Source: Nocardia jinanensis
Lineage (GTDB): Bacteria > Actinomycetota > Actinomycetes > Mycobacteriales > Mycobacteriaceae
Direction: 5' to 3'
Assembly: GCF_014645735.1 (NCBI RefSeq)
Contig: NZ_BMMH01000006.1
Span: 248,001-312,000, forward strand
Length of the DNA: 64,000 nt
Shown here: positions 52,598 to 61,040 of the stretch, in pieces
Layout of the letters: every line of letters starts with the position of its first letter
How positions within the stretch are numbered: the first letter of the stretch is position 1
Translations under genes and position numbers: made by a program
The notes under the pieces: model-generated
The model's input: only the letters and a program-made list of their open reading frames with translations
The model's database searches: none
What the model was told of the DNA's origin: nothing

Positions 52598-52616
52598 CTA
52601 AAGCTAATGGCTTTAG
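52598..52616. promoter_or_regulatory. Palindromic operator CTAAAGC-N5-GCTTTAG
   Basis: CTAAAGCTAATGGCTTTAG has perfect 7-bp arms and lies 59 bp before the chimera/thiolase operon. The half site recurs at 50335-50353 and, as CTAAAGC, at about 63046 before the TetR gene there. Confidence 0.65.
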
Positions 52617-52700
52617 GTTAATTACTCAAGATGCCACCGCTCGAGAACAGCGCGCCGGCACGAAGTGGGCACGGCACGGCCGTTGTCCTGTAGCCGACGG

Positions 52701-52925
52701 CTACACCGGACCGCCCAGCCGGACTCCGACCTCCTCACCCGATACATGGCATCCCTCGGCGCCGACCAGGAACGACACTGCGTTGTTCACCAGCACGGTC
52801 GGCGGGCCGAGCTCGGTGGTCATCGCGGTGATCAACGCCGTGGCCTGCTCGGCGTCGGAGATATCGGCGCGGACGGCGATCCCCCGGCCGCCGCCGGTGA
52901 CGATCGCGACCCGCTGGTGTTCCGT
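52701..52925 (-). pseudogene. SDR fragment with two internal deletions
   Basis: The fragment reads RVAIVTGGGRGI, jumps to AVRADISDAEQATAL and TVLVNNA, then to VSFLVGAEGCHVSGEEVGVR. These are the start, middle and end of an SDR with the intervening parts lost, including the catalytic YxxxK. It follows, out of frame, the truncated molybdopterin gene. Confidence 0.7.
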
Positions 52926-52929
52926 GGCG

Positions 52930-53199
52930 TGCGTCGCGGAAGGCCACGTCCCAGTCGACCGGCACGAAGTCGCCGGACTCCGCACCGCGTGGAGTCCGCC
53001 GTTTCAGTGGGCGGTCGAGACGGTCGGGGTCGTCGTGTACCTGGAGGTAGTGCACACCCTTGTGGCAGCAGAAACCCTTGTGTACCGGGTGTTCGATGTC
53101 CGGGCGCAGCCGGGTCACCTTCCCGTCGCGTACCTCGGCGAGCAGACCGCAACCCGGTTCGCAGATTCGGCAGAACGTGTGGACCTGTTCGGCTACCAC
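52930..53199 (-). pseudogene. Truncated molybdopterin oxidoreductase (N-terminal 90 residues)
   Basis: GTG 53199, preceded by GAGGG, begins a [4Fe-4S] N-terminal domain: C10, C13, C17 and C44/C45 in HTFCRICEPGCGLL and KGFCCHKG. After WDVAFRDA the similarity stops and SDR-derived sequence follows. It is the 5' stub of a second DMSO-reductase-family enzyme, not a duplicate of the intact one at 54835 (different motif spacing). It starts 4 bp after the ferredoxin-reductase gene, so it was once part of that operon. Confidence 0.75.
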
Positions 53200-53203
53200 C
53201 CGA

Positions 53204-54838
53204 TCACCCTCGGTCGCGCTCGGTGGCGGCGACCAGCGCGGCGACCGCGGGGTCGACGATCTTGACCCGCGGCCGCCCCGATTCCTGCCCGCGCTGCCGC
53301 TCGTACCGGTCGATCGCACGCCAGTCCGCGCCGCTCGAGACGTCCGGGCATCGGCGCCGGATCAGCGCCGCGAAATCCGCGGCCGCCGCGGACGGCGTGC
53401 GGAGCCGGCCGCGGCGATGATCCGCCACCAGCGCGGCCACCGTTTCGGCCGCACAGTATCGATTCGTGCCGATCACCCCGGTCGCGCCACGTTTGATCCA
53501 GCCGGATACATACTGGCCGGGAACCGGTTCACCGCTGTCCGGATCGATCACACGCCCTGCGACATTGGCGACTGTTGCCGTCTGCTCGTCGAACGGCAGG
53601 CCGGTGATCGGCAGGCCGCGATAGCCGGCGGCGCGGATCACCAGGCCGCACCGGATCGACTCCGATGCCCCGGTCCCGGTGCCGCGCACCGTCAGTGCCG
53701 TGGCGCGCGCACCGCCTTCGACCTCCACCGGTGTAACCCCGAAGCGCAGCACGATCCGCTTGTTACCCGGGGTCGGCCGCCGCCGGGCGTACTCGGCCAG
53801 CACCCGCAGTTTCATCGGGGCGTCCGGCCCGGCGGCGACCGGGCAGTCCACCAGCACATCGACCCCCGGCAGCGAACCCAGCGCCAGCAGTTCGGGCGTG
53901 GTGCAGGCCGCGTGTTCCGGCCCGCGCCGGCCGAGTACGACCACCGCCTCCACCGCACTCTCCGCGAGAGTCGCCAGCGCGTGATCGGCGATATCGGTGC
54001 CGCCCAGCCGCTCCGTGCCCGTGACCAGGATGCGCGCGATATCGAGGGCGACATTGCCGGTACCGATCACCACCGCCCGGCGCGCCGACAGGTCGAAGGT
54101 CCGGGCGGCATGGTCGGGATGGCCGTTGTACCAGGCGACGAACTCGCGCGCGGAGTGACTACCCGGCAGATCCTCACCGGGGATATCGAGCCGGCGGTCC
54201 CCGGCCGCGCCGGACGCGTGGAGCACGGCGTGGTGGTATTCCAGCAGTTCCGCGACCGCCACGTCCCGGCCCACCTCGACACCGAGGTGCATAGTGAAAC
54301 CGTCGCGGCGAGCGGTCCGCGCGAAGACCCGGTCGACCGTTTTGGTACGCCAGTGGTCCGGGGCCACGCCGAAACGCACCAGCCCACCGGCCACCGGCAA
54401 CCGTTCCAGCATGGTCACCTCGGCAGCGATATCACGGCGGGCCAGCAGTTCCTCCGCCGCGTAGAACGCGGCCGGACCGGATCCGACGACGGCCACCCGC
54501 AACGGTGCCGGTGCGCCGTCGGTGGCGGTCGCGATGGACAGCGGCAGCGGCTGGACATGCGCGCCCGGCGACGCTTTTCGCGGATGGCGATCGAAGTACT
54601 CCGCATTCAGGTCGCGATAACGCTGCTGCTCGGGCCGGAGCGCGTCCGCGGACGCGATGGCGTCCACCGGGCACACATCGGCGCAGGCCCCGCAGTCGAT
54701 ACAGGCACCCGGGTCGATGTGGAGCATTTCGCTGGTCCGGTATTCGCGTTCGGCCGGAGTGGGATGGATACAGTCCACCGGGCAGACCGCGACGCAGGTG
54801 GCGTCGTTGCAACAGTTCTGGGTGATCACATAACTCAT
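53204..54838 (-). CDS. Ferredoxin-fused NADP reductase (FprB-like)
   Basis: A 544-residue protein. Residues 1-60 form a bacterial ferredoxin domain (C9, C15, C19, and C46, C49, C52, C56), followed by an adrenodoxin-reductase-like part: FAD motif VAVVGSGPAAFYAAEEL, GGLVRFGVAPDH, NADP motif VIGTGNVALDIARI, and the C-terminal GWIKRGATGVIGTN. It transfers electrons between NADPH and ferredoxin or a partner enzyme. The ATG overlaps the upstream molybdopterin oxidoreductase stop (ATGA), so the two probably form an electron-transfer pair. Confidence 0.92.
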   Translation of the reverse strand: MSYVITQNCCNDATCVAVCPVDCIHPTPAEREYRTSEMLHIDPGACIDCGACADVCPVDAIASADALRPEQQRYRDLNAEYFDRHPRKASPGAHVQPLPLSIATATDGAPAPLRVAVVGSGPAAFYAAEELLARRDIAAEVTMLERLPVAGGLVRFGVAPDHWRTKTVDRVFARTARRDGFTMHLGVEVGRDVAVAELLEYHHAVLHASGAAGDRRLDIPGEDLPGSHSAREFVAWYNGHPDHAARTFDLSARRAVVIGTGNVALDIARILVTGTERLGGTDIADHALATLAESAVEAVVVLGRRGPEHAACTTPELLALGSLPGVDVLVDCPVAAGPDAPMKLRVLAEYARRRPTPGNKRIVLRFGVTPVEVEGGARATALTVRGTGTGASESIRCGLVIRAAGYRGLPITGLPFDEQTATVANVAGRVIDPDSGEPVPGQYVSGWIKRGATGVIGTNRYCAAETVAALVADHRRGRLRTPSAAAADFAALIRRRCPDVSSGADWRAIDRYERQRGQESGRPRVKIVDPAVAALVAATERDRG

Positions 54839-57066
54839 CGAGTGCGCTCCTCGCGGCGGCGGGTGACGGTGACCGGCACCCCGTTGAAGATCGGGGCCGC
54901 GGTCAGTGGCTCGAGCGCGGCGGTATCGTCCACCAGCGCGTTGTAATCGGTGCCCGGTGCGGCGGCCGAGCGGGTGGTGCGCAGCCCGGGTCCGCGATGT
55001 CCCCACCCGTGCGGCATGCTCACCACGCCGGTCCGCAGCGCGTCGTCGACGCGCAGTTCCGCGGTGACGGTGGCGATCGAGGAGGCGACCGTCACCCGAT
55101 CGCCGTCCACCAGTGCGCGCCCGGCCGCGTCCACCGGGTTCATCAGCAACGCGCACTGGCCGTCGTCGGGCTGGGGCAGAGCGTTGTGCAGCCACGAGTT
55201 CATGGCCCGGCGCTGTCGCCGGTTGATCAGCAACAGGTCCGGCACCGGCCGCGCGAGACTCCCCCGTAGGCGGGCGATGTCGGCGACGATCGGTTCCGGC
55301 ATCACCTCGACGCGGCCGTCCGGCGTGCGCAGCACCTCCGGGAGACGGGGGCGCAGCGGACCGTAGTCGATGCCGTCGGGATTCGCTTCGAGCAGCGCGA
55401 GAGTCAGGCCGCCGGGTTCGGCGCCGAAGCGGTCACCGTAGGGGCCGCTGCGCAGCCGCAGATCCAGCAGTCGTCCGGGTCCGTGGCGGCCGGTGGTCGA
55501 CGCGAGGGCCCGATCGGGTTCGACACCTGCCAGTTTCGCGGCGCGGCGCGCGGCGACCGCTGCGACCTCGTCGTCCAGTTCCTCGATCGAGCGACCGGAT
55601 TCCCCCTCGGCGATGGCGGCCAAGCGCAGCAGGATCTGCCACTCCGCGAGTTCGTCGTCGGCGAGGTCGAGCAGGGGCGGGGTGTAGCGGGCGACATTGC
55701 GGATCTGGAAATGCGCGAGGGTCACATCGTGATGACCGCGGGTCGCCAGCGGTGGGGGCGGCAGGATCACATCGGCGTACCGGGTGGTTTCGTTGACATA
55801 GCAGTCCACCGACACCATGAATTCCAGTTCCCGCAGCGCGTTTTCGACATGCCCGGTGTTCGGCAGCGACCGGGCGGGGTTGCCCGCCACGGTGAGCAGG
55901 GCGCGCGTGCGTCCCGGCCCCGGGGTCAGTATTTCCTCGGCGAGGCAGACGGCGGGAAGTTCACCCATGGCCTCCGGCAGTCCGCGCACCCGCGACCGCC
56001 ATCGGCCGACCATCGGGCGCGCGGTGGATATCGGCCAGGTATTCGGCCCGCCACAGGGCGGCAGCGCGAACATCGCGCCGCCGGGCCGGTCCAGGTTCCC
56101 GGTCACGATGGTGACCACCTCGACCAGCCAGTTCGCGATGGTGCCGAATTCCTGCATACAGCTCCCCATCCGGGAGTGCGCCACGGCCGATCCGGCCGCC
56201 GCGAAACCCCGGGCCACCCGGCGTACGAGTTCCGGATCGATACCGCAGGCGGGACCGACCACCTCCGGCGGGAATTCCCGGGCCAGGTCCAGGACTTCGG
56301 CCACCCCGTGGACGGATTCCGGAATACGCGCCGGGCGCGACAACCGCTCCGTCGCGATCACCGAGAGCACACCGAACAGGAACAACGCGTCGGTGCCCGG
56401 CCGGATCGGCACGTGCAGATCGGCGAGGGCGGCGGTATCGGTCCGCACGGGATCGACCACGACGAGGGTGCCGCCGCGTTCACGTAGTCTGCGCAACCGG
56501 TCGGCCATCCCGGGCGCCGTGACCGTACTACCGTTCGACACCACCGGATTCGAACCCAGGATCAACAGGTATTCGGTGCGGTCGATATCCGGCAGGCTCA
56601 GTCCGAGCCCGGTGCCGTACAGCAGGATGTGCGCGAGATTCTTGGGCCAGGTGTCGACGCTGGCCGGCGAGTAGATACCGCGTGTGCCCAGAGCGGCGAT
56701 CAATTCGCCCAGATAGAAGGTCGTGTCCAGATGGTGCGCGCCGGGGTTTCCGTGATAGATCGCGCAACTGCCGGGGTCACCGGTGACGAATTCGGGTAGC
56801 CGGCGGGCGATCTCGCCGAAGGCCTCGTCCCAGGTCGCAGCGCGGAATCCGCCCTCGGGAGTACGCAGCAGCGGTGTGCGGACCCGATCCGGGTCGGACT
56901 CCAGCGCACCCAGCCCGAGGCCCTTGGCGCAGCTGTGCCCACCGCTGAACACATCGCGTGGATTGGGCGCGATCCGGGTGATCCGGCGGTGGTCGATATC
57001 GACGAGCAGACCGCAAGTCGATTCGCACAGCGGGCAGATCCGGTGCGCAGCACGCAAAATGGTCAT
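54835..57066 (-). CDS. Molybdopterin-dependent oxidoreductase (DMSO-reductase family)
   Basis: A 743-residue enzyme. The N-terminal [4Fe-4S] site is C11-x2-C14-x3-C18 and C46 (CPLCESTCGL, GGHSCAKG), followed by molybdopterin-binding segments (LILGSNPVVSNGS, MGSCMQEFGTIANWLVEV, TVAGNPARSLPNTG) and a C-terminal dinucleotide-binding domain (LLLINRRQRRAMNSWLHN, VSMPHGWGH). The metal-ligand residue is not a clear Cys or Sec. It resembles uncharacterised nocardial and mycobacterial enzymes, not formate dehydrogenase itself. Paired with the ferredoxin reductase downstream; hydroxylation of an unactivated carbon is a possible role. Confidence 0.9.
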   Translation of the reverse strand: MTILRAAHRICPLCESTCGLLVDIDHRRITRIAPNPRDVFSGGHSCAKGLGLGALESDPDRVRTPLLRTPEGGFRAATWDEAFGEIARRLPEFVTGDPGSCAIYHGNPGAHHLDTTFYLGELIAALGTRGIYSPASVDTWPKNLAHILLYGTGLGLSLPDIDRTEYLLILGSNPVVSNGSTVTAPGMADRLRRLRERGGTLVVVDPVRTDTAALADLHVPIRPGTDALFLFGVLSVIATERLSRPARIPESVHGVAEVLDLAREFPPEVVGPACGIDPELVRRVARGFAAAGSAVAHSRMGSCMQEFGTIANWLVEVVTIVTGNLDRPGGAMFALPPCGGPNTWPISTARPMVGRWRSRVRGLPEAMGELPAVCLAEEILTPGPGRTRALLTVAGNPARSLPNTGHVENALRELEFMVSVDCYVNETTRYADVILPPPPLATRGHHDVTLAHFQIRNVARYTPPLLDLADDELAEWQILLRLAAIAEGESGRSIEELDDEVAAVAARRAAKLAGVEPDRALASTTGRHGPGRLLDLRLRSGPYGDRFGAEPGGLTLALLEANPDGIDYGPLRPRLPEVLRTPDGRVEVMPEPIVADIARLRGSLARPVPDLLLINRRQRRAMNSWLHNALPQPDDGQCALLMNPVDAAGRALVDGDRVTVASSIATVTAELRVDDALRTGVVSMPHGWGHRGPGLRTTRSAAAPGTDYNALVDDTAALEPLTAAPIFNGVPVTVTRRREERTR

Positions 57067-57290
57067 TTCACCTCCGGGTTCGGTCGCGGTGCCGGTTCCA
57101 CGGCGACCGGAATGGCCGTCGAAGTCGGCACCGCGTTGATCGTTCGGCGAGGTTCGAATGCGGGCCCATGCACACCCCGGTGTGCGAACCGGTACCGCGG
57201 AACCAGGCCCGCGCCAGCGGCGGGGTGAGCGCCGCGAAATTCCGCTCGATCGCCGGGACGCTGGATCCGCGGCACGAAACCCGGTCGTGC
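57063..57290 (-). pseudogene. 3' remnant of an unidentified gene upstream of the molybdopterin enzyme
   Basis: A frame ending TINAVPTSTAIPVAVEP-APRPNPEVK stops with a TGA that overlaps the molybdopterin gene ATG (ATGA), as a real upstream operon gene would. Further 5', coding-like residues (IERNFAALTPPLARAWFRG, HTGVCMGPHSN) are in a different frame. I read it as a frameshifted, 5'-deleted gene; the family is not recognised. Confidence 0.4.
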
Positions 57291-57336
57291 CGTGGCGGTC
57301 GGATCCGACCGCGCCACGGCGCCGACGGCACAGCCC

Positions 57337-58881
57337 TCATGCGCTCGTGGCGGCACTGCCCTCGACCGCCAGCGCATCGGCGGGCACCTCGGGGAACCGC
57401 TTCCGCAGCAGCGGTTTGGCGAGCTTGCCGGAGAACGTCCGCGGTAGCGGCTCACCCAGCGCCACAGCGTGTTTGGGACGTTTGAACTTGGCGAGATCCA
57501 TCGACGACACCGCCGCGATATCGGCGAGGACCTCGGCCACGGGCCGGTCGCTGTGGAAGACCACCATGGGCACTTCACCCCACCTGGCGTCACGCACCCC
57601 GATCACCGCGAGATCGACCAACCCATCGATACCGTGCAATGCCTGCTCGATCTCCGCCGGGTACACATTCAGGCCGCCGGAGATCAGCATGTCCTTGCTG
57701 CGGTCCACGATCTTGAGGAACCCGCCCTCGTCCTGCAGCCCGAGGTCGCCGGTGCGCAGCCATCCGTCGATCAGGGTGGCAGCGGTCGCCTCCGGTTTGT
57801 TCCAGTACTCGCGCATCACGTGCTCGCCGCGCACCAGGATCTCCCCCACCTCGCCGGGAGGTGTGTCCACCCCGGGGTCGCCGATCTTGACCTGGGTGCC
57901 GACCAGTGCGAGCCCGGCGAACCCGGGGCGGCTGCGGGCATCGGCGAAGCTCAGGGTGGCGACCATGCCCGAGGCCTCGGTGAGACCGTAGGCCTGAGTG
58001 AGCGGAATCCCGTGCGACCGGTAGAACTCGACCAGGTCCAGGCTCACCGGGGCGCCGCCGGTGCCGGCGAAGGTGAATTTCGCCAGCTTGCGGGATCCGA
58101 AATCGGGCAGGGTGGTCATCCGTTCCCAGATGACCGGCACGGTGGTCGTCGCGGTGATCTGCTCCCGTTCGAGAGTGTCCAGGGCGATCTCCGGATCGTA
58201 TTCGCGCAGCAGCACCATGGTCGCGCCGGGCACCACCACCAGCTGCATGAAGATCGACAGCACCGAGCCCGTGTACACCAGCGGCGCCGAACACAGAACC
58301 CGGTCACGAGCGGTGAACCCATGGCTCACGGTCTGCGAGATACCCGGAGCCATCGCACTCCGGTGGGTGACCAGGGCGCCCTTCTGGACCCCGGTGGTAC
58401 CGGAGGTGTAGCAGATGAAGGCCGCGTCGTCGCCGGTGATATCCACCCGCGCTGCCGGGCCGGGGTCGAGCAGACTCTCGTAGGGGCGATGCGCGTCGCC
58501 ACCGATGGCATAGGTCTCGAAGTCCAGCTGGTCGGCCGCGACCTCGAGCAGCGGCGCGAAATCGTCCTCCACGATCACCACCCGCGGCGCCGAATCCACC
58601 ACCATCGGCGCGAGTTCCCTGGCGGTGAGCCGGAAATTCAGCGGGACGCTGATGGCCCCGAGCTTGAGAGTGGCAAGAATGATGTGGGCCAGTTCCGGGC
58701 GGTTGAGCATCATCACCGCGACCCGGTCGCCCTTGCCGACGCCGCGGGCGGCCAGACCGCGGGCGAGCGCGTCGGTCACCGCGTCCACCTGGGCCCAGGT
58801 CTCGGCGGTATCGCCGAACACGATGGCCTGCTGATCCGGGCGGGTCTTTCCCCAGTAGCGAGTCAAATCCGCAAGATTCAT
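57337..58881 (-). CDS. Acyl-CoA synthetase (AMP-forming)
   Basis: A 514-residue ligase: P-loop AFICYTSGTTGVQKGALV, QAYGLTEASG, GWLRTGDLGLQDEGG, and the catalytic lysine in LPRTFSGKLAKPLLR. ATG 58881 follows GAGG. It differs clearly from the ligase encoded at 31254 and stands alone in its transcription unit, between the molybdopterin operon and the Rieske/CoA-transferase operon. It is probably the entry ligase for an aromatic, cyclic or branched acid. Confidence 0.92.
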   Translation of the reverse strand: MNLADLTRYWGKTRPDQQAIVFGDTAETWAQVDAVTDALARGLAARGVGKGDRVAVMMLNRPELAHIILATLKLGAISVPLNFRLTARELAPMVVDSAPRVVIVEDDFAPLLEVAADQLDFETYAIGGDAHRPYESLLDPGPAARVDITGDDAAFICYTSGTTGVQKGALVTHRSAMAPGISQTVSHGFTARDRVLCSAPLVYTGSVLSIFMQLVVVPGATMVLLREYDPEIALDTLEREQITATTTVPVIWERMTTLPDFGSRKLAKFTFAGTGGAPVSLDLVEFYRSHGIPLTQAYGLTEASGMVATLSFADARSRPGFAGLALVGTQVKIGDPGVDTPPGEVGEILVRGEHVMREYWNKPEATAATLIDGWLRTGDLGLQDEGGFLKIVDRSKDMLISGGLNVYPAEIEQALHGIDGLVDLAVIGVRDARWGEVPMVVFHSDRPVAEVLADIAAVSSMDLAKFKRPKHAVALGEPLPRTFSGKLAKPLLRKRFPEVPADALAVEGSAATSA

Positions 58882-59090
58882 CCGATCTCCTCAAGATCCG
58901 CCGGAAACGCCGGCCATATGCAGGGCGATGTGATCGCGCTCACTGCGTGCCGTAAACCTAACACCTGTAGATAGCCGGGGCAATACCCGATTTCGCCGAT
59001 ATGTCCGTATCGTCGCGCACGCACGACGACGACGCCCGCGGCGAAATACTCACCGGGGCGTCGTCAGCGGCGGTTACAGGTGGATCAGCC

Positions 59091-60335
59091 CTACGTGAGA
59101 GCTCCTCCTCGTGATGATTGCCCACCGGTAGCCGTGGCGATCCGGAGCTCGTCGTATCCGGCGAGATCACGCAACACGGCGACGGTATCGGCCCCCACCT
59201 CCGGTGGCAGCGCCGGCGCGAATTTCTCCCCCGCCACCCGGACAGGGCTCACCAGGAACTCCAGTTCCCCGGCGCCCTCGTCCTCGACGCGATAGGTGTT
59301 CTCCCGCGCCCGGAAGTGTGGATCGGCGAGCATATCGGGCACAGAGTTGACCGGGCCGCCCGCTATCCGATGTTCGAGGAACAACTGCACCCACTCGTCC
59401 CTGGTGCGCTGCGCGAAGATCTCCGTCAGCGCTCGCCAGACGAGATCCGCGCGGGCCGGTGCCTCGGCATCGGTGCCGGTCAGGTCCACGTCGACGAGAT
59501 CTTCCCGCCCGACCGCGACCAGGAAGTTGCGCCAGAACTTCTCCACATGGGACCCGAAGAGGATGGCCGCGCCATCTCTGGTCCGGTATGCCTCCAGCCG
59601 AGGCCAATCCGGCAACCGCCCGTCCGGCAGCCAGGTGGGCCGAGGTATCGACCGGTCACGGTTCAGCTCCGCATCCGTCAGATCCGGCATCCACGCCGCC
59701 GCGATATCGATCCCGGACACCTCCACCCGGCATCCGGCACCGGTAGCGCGGGCCCGATGCAGTGCCGCGAGCAGTCCCATCGCGCCATAGGCACCGAGCG
59801 CGTACATCGCGATCGGCGGGCTGGTCGACCCGGCGATGCCGGTGACCGGTGGCTCATCCGGGGTGTTCACTTCGCGCAGTCCCGCGTAGGCGTCGAAGAC
59901 CGGGCCACCGGTGCCGAGAGTGCGGTAGGGGCCGTCGGTCCCCATCCCGGATACCGCGCACAGGACGATCTTCGGATTCACCGCGCGCAGTGCGTCGAAG
60001 CCGATACCGAGCCAGTCCAGATAGCCGCCGCGCATACCCTCGATCACGGCGTCGCAGGAACGAGCCAGATCCAGGAACGCCTGTTTCCCCTCGGGGGTAC
60101 GCAGATCGAGCGCCACCGATTTCTTGCCCCGGTTCCAGCGCAGATGCATGAATGCGGGGCCGTCCGGGCCGCCGACCGCGCGGCTGCCGCCGACCCGCAC
60201 CGGATCGCCCGCCGGCGCGGATTCGACCTTGATCACCTCGGCGCCGAGGTCGGCCAGGTGCCCGCCGAGCGAGGAGGGGGCGAGCTGGGCCACCTCCAGG
60301 ACCCGCACGCCGTTCAGCAACGAGAAACCGCTCAT
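59091..60335 (-). CDS. CaiB/BaiF class III CoA-transferase
   Basis: A 414-residue protein (VRVLEVAQLAPSSLGGHLAD, AEVIKVESAPAGDPVR, RGKKSVALDLRTPEGKQAF, VSGMGTDGPYRTLG). The expected catalytic Asp position reads PPVTGIAGSTSPPIAM without an obvious Asp, so activity is uncertain. ATG 60335 overlaps the thioesterase-like gene (ATGA). It is last in the four-gene Rieske operon. Single-domain, unlike the fused enzyme at 44185. Confidence 0.88.
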   Translation of the reverse strand: MSGFSLLNGVRVLEVAQLAPSSLGGHLADLGAEVIKVESAPAGDPVRVGGSRAVGGPDGPAFMHLRWNRGKKSVALDLRTPEGKQAFLDLARSCDAVIEGMRGGYLDWLGIGFDALRAVNPKIVLCAVSGMGTDGPYRTLGTGGPVFDAYAGLREVNTPDEPPVTGIAGSTSPPIAMYALGAYGAMGLLAALHRARATGAGCRVEVSGIDIAAAWMPDLTDAELNRDRSIPRPTWLPDGRLPDWPRLEAYRTRDGAAILFGSHVEKFWRNFLVAVGREDLVDVDLTGTDAEAPARADLVWRALTEIFAQRTRDEWVQLFLEHRIAGGPVNSVPDMLADPHFRARENTYRVEDEGAGELEFLVSPVRVAGEKFAPALPPEVGADTVAVLRDLAGYDELRIATATGGQSSRGGALT

Positions 60336-61039
60336 CGGCCGGCTCCTTCCCATTCGTTCGAAATATTGTGTGTCTGCTCGGGTTTCAGCTCGATCCACAA
60401 GCCGTCGGCTTCGGCGAGCAGCAGGTCACCGTGGTGCAGAGCGCCGCGCATGAAACGCTTCCGTCCCTCCTGCCGGACGAACCGGGCGGTCACCGTCAGT
60501 TCGGTGTGCAGCGGTGCGGGCGCCCGGTAATCGACCCCGAGATGCGCGGTCCGGGCCCACGGCCGGCCGTGGTTGGCGAGCCGGGCCAGGATTTCGTCGA
60601 AGATCAGCGGCGTCACGCCGCCGTTCATCGCGTACCGCCCGGAGTAAAAACGCCCCACCGTGACCCGGCCCCGCGCCGAGGTCGCGGTGATCTCGTCGAG
60701 ATGCAACGGCGGCGCCAGCGCGTGCCCGCGCCCGGCCAGGTCCCAGCGTTTACCGGCGACCTGGGTGTCCTCGTCGACCTCGAACTCCCGCATCGCGGCG
60801 GCTATCTCGGACAGGCGAGCACTCGCCGCGGCGGCCACCGCCGGAGTCGGCCGACTCCTGGTCACCGCCTCCTGGACCACCCGCAGCGCCCGGACGAGAC
60901 CGGCGTATCCATCGCCGGATTCCCGGGTCGGCAGAAAGGGATCGTCCCAGCCCGATTCGCTCGTACCGTCTCCACCGGGCACGAGCCGGGGTTCGGCGTG
61001 GTCACGCTGCGCCGCCGCCTGCGGACCCGGCTCATTCAT
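60332..61039 (-). CDS. Hotdog-fold acyl-CoA thioesterase-like protein
   Basis: A 235-residue protein. The C-terminal half (about 120-225) is a PaaI-like hotdog domain: YAMNGGVTPLIFDEILARLA carries the active-site helix with an Asp-Glu pair, then HLGVDYRAPAPLHTELTV. The first 25 residues (MNEPGPQAAAQRDHAEPRLV) come from the dispersed repeat also found before the DUF35 gene and are probably non-essential. It may hydrolyse a pathway CoA ester to spare CoA. Overlaps its neighbours on both sides by ATGA. Confidence 0.8.
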   Translation of the reverse strand: MNEPGPQAAAQRDHAEPRLVPGGDGTSESGWDDPFLPTRESGDGYAGLVRALRVVQEAVTRSRPTPAVAAAASARLSEIAAAMREFEVDEDTQVAGKRWDLAGRGHALAPPLHLDEITATSARGRVTVGRFYSGRYAMNGGVTPLIFDEILARLANHGRPWARTAHLGVDYRAPAPLHTELTVTARFVRQEGRKRFMRGALHHGDLLLAEADGLWIELKPEQTHNISNEWEGAGR

Positions 61040-61040
61040 G
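60976..61040. repeat. Diverged copy of the start-codon repeat
   Basis: This stretch aligns, by eye, at roughly three quarters identity with 49901-49967, including GGGCACGAGC at one end and the GTCACGCT core, and ends at the ATG of the thioesterase-like gene. The encoded start MNEPGPQAAAQRD parallels MSGSGPEAVAKRD. Confidence 0.65.

Noticed and set aside
43536..53203. A genomic island or prophage explaining the many relics
   Set aside because: No integrase, transposase, attachment-site repeats or phage genes were seen, and base composition is uniform with the flanks; internal deletions explain the relics more simply.
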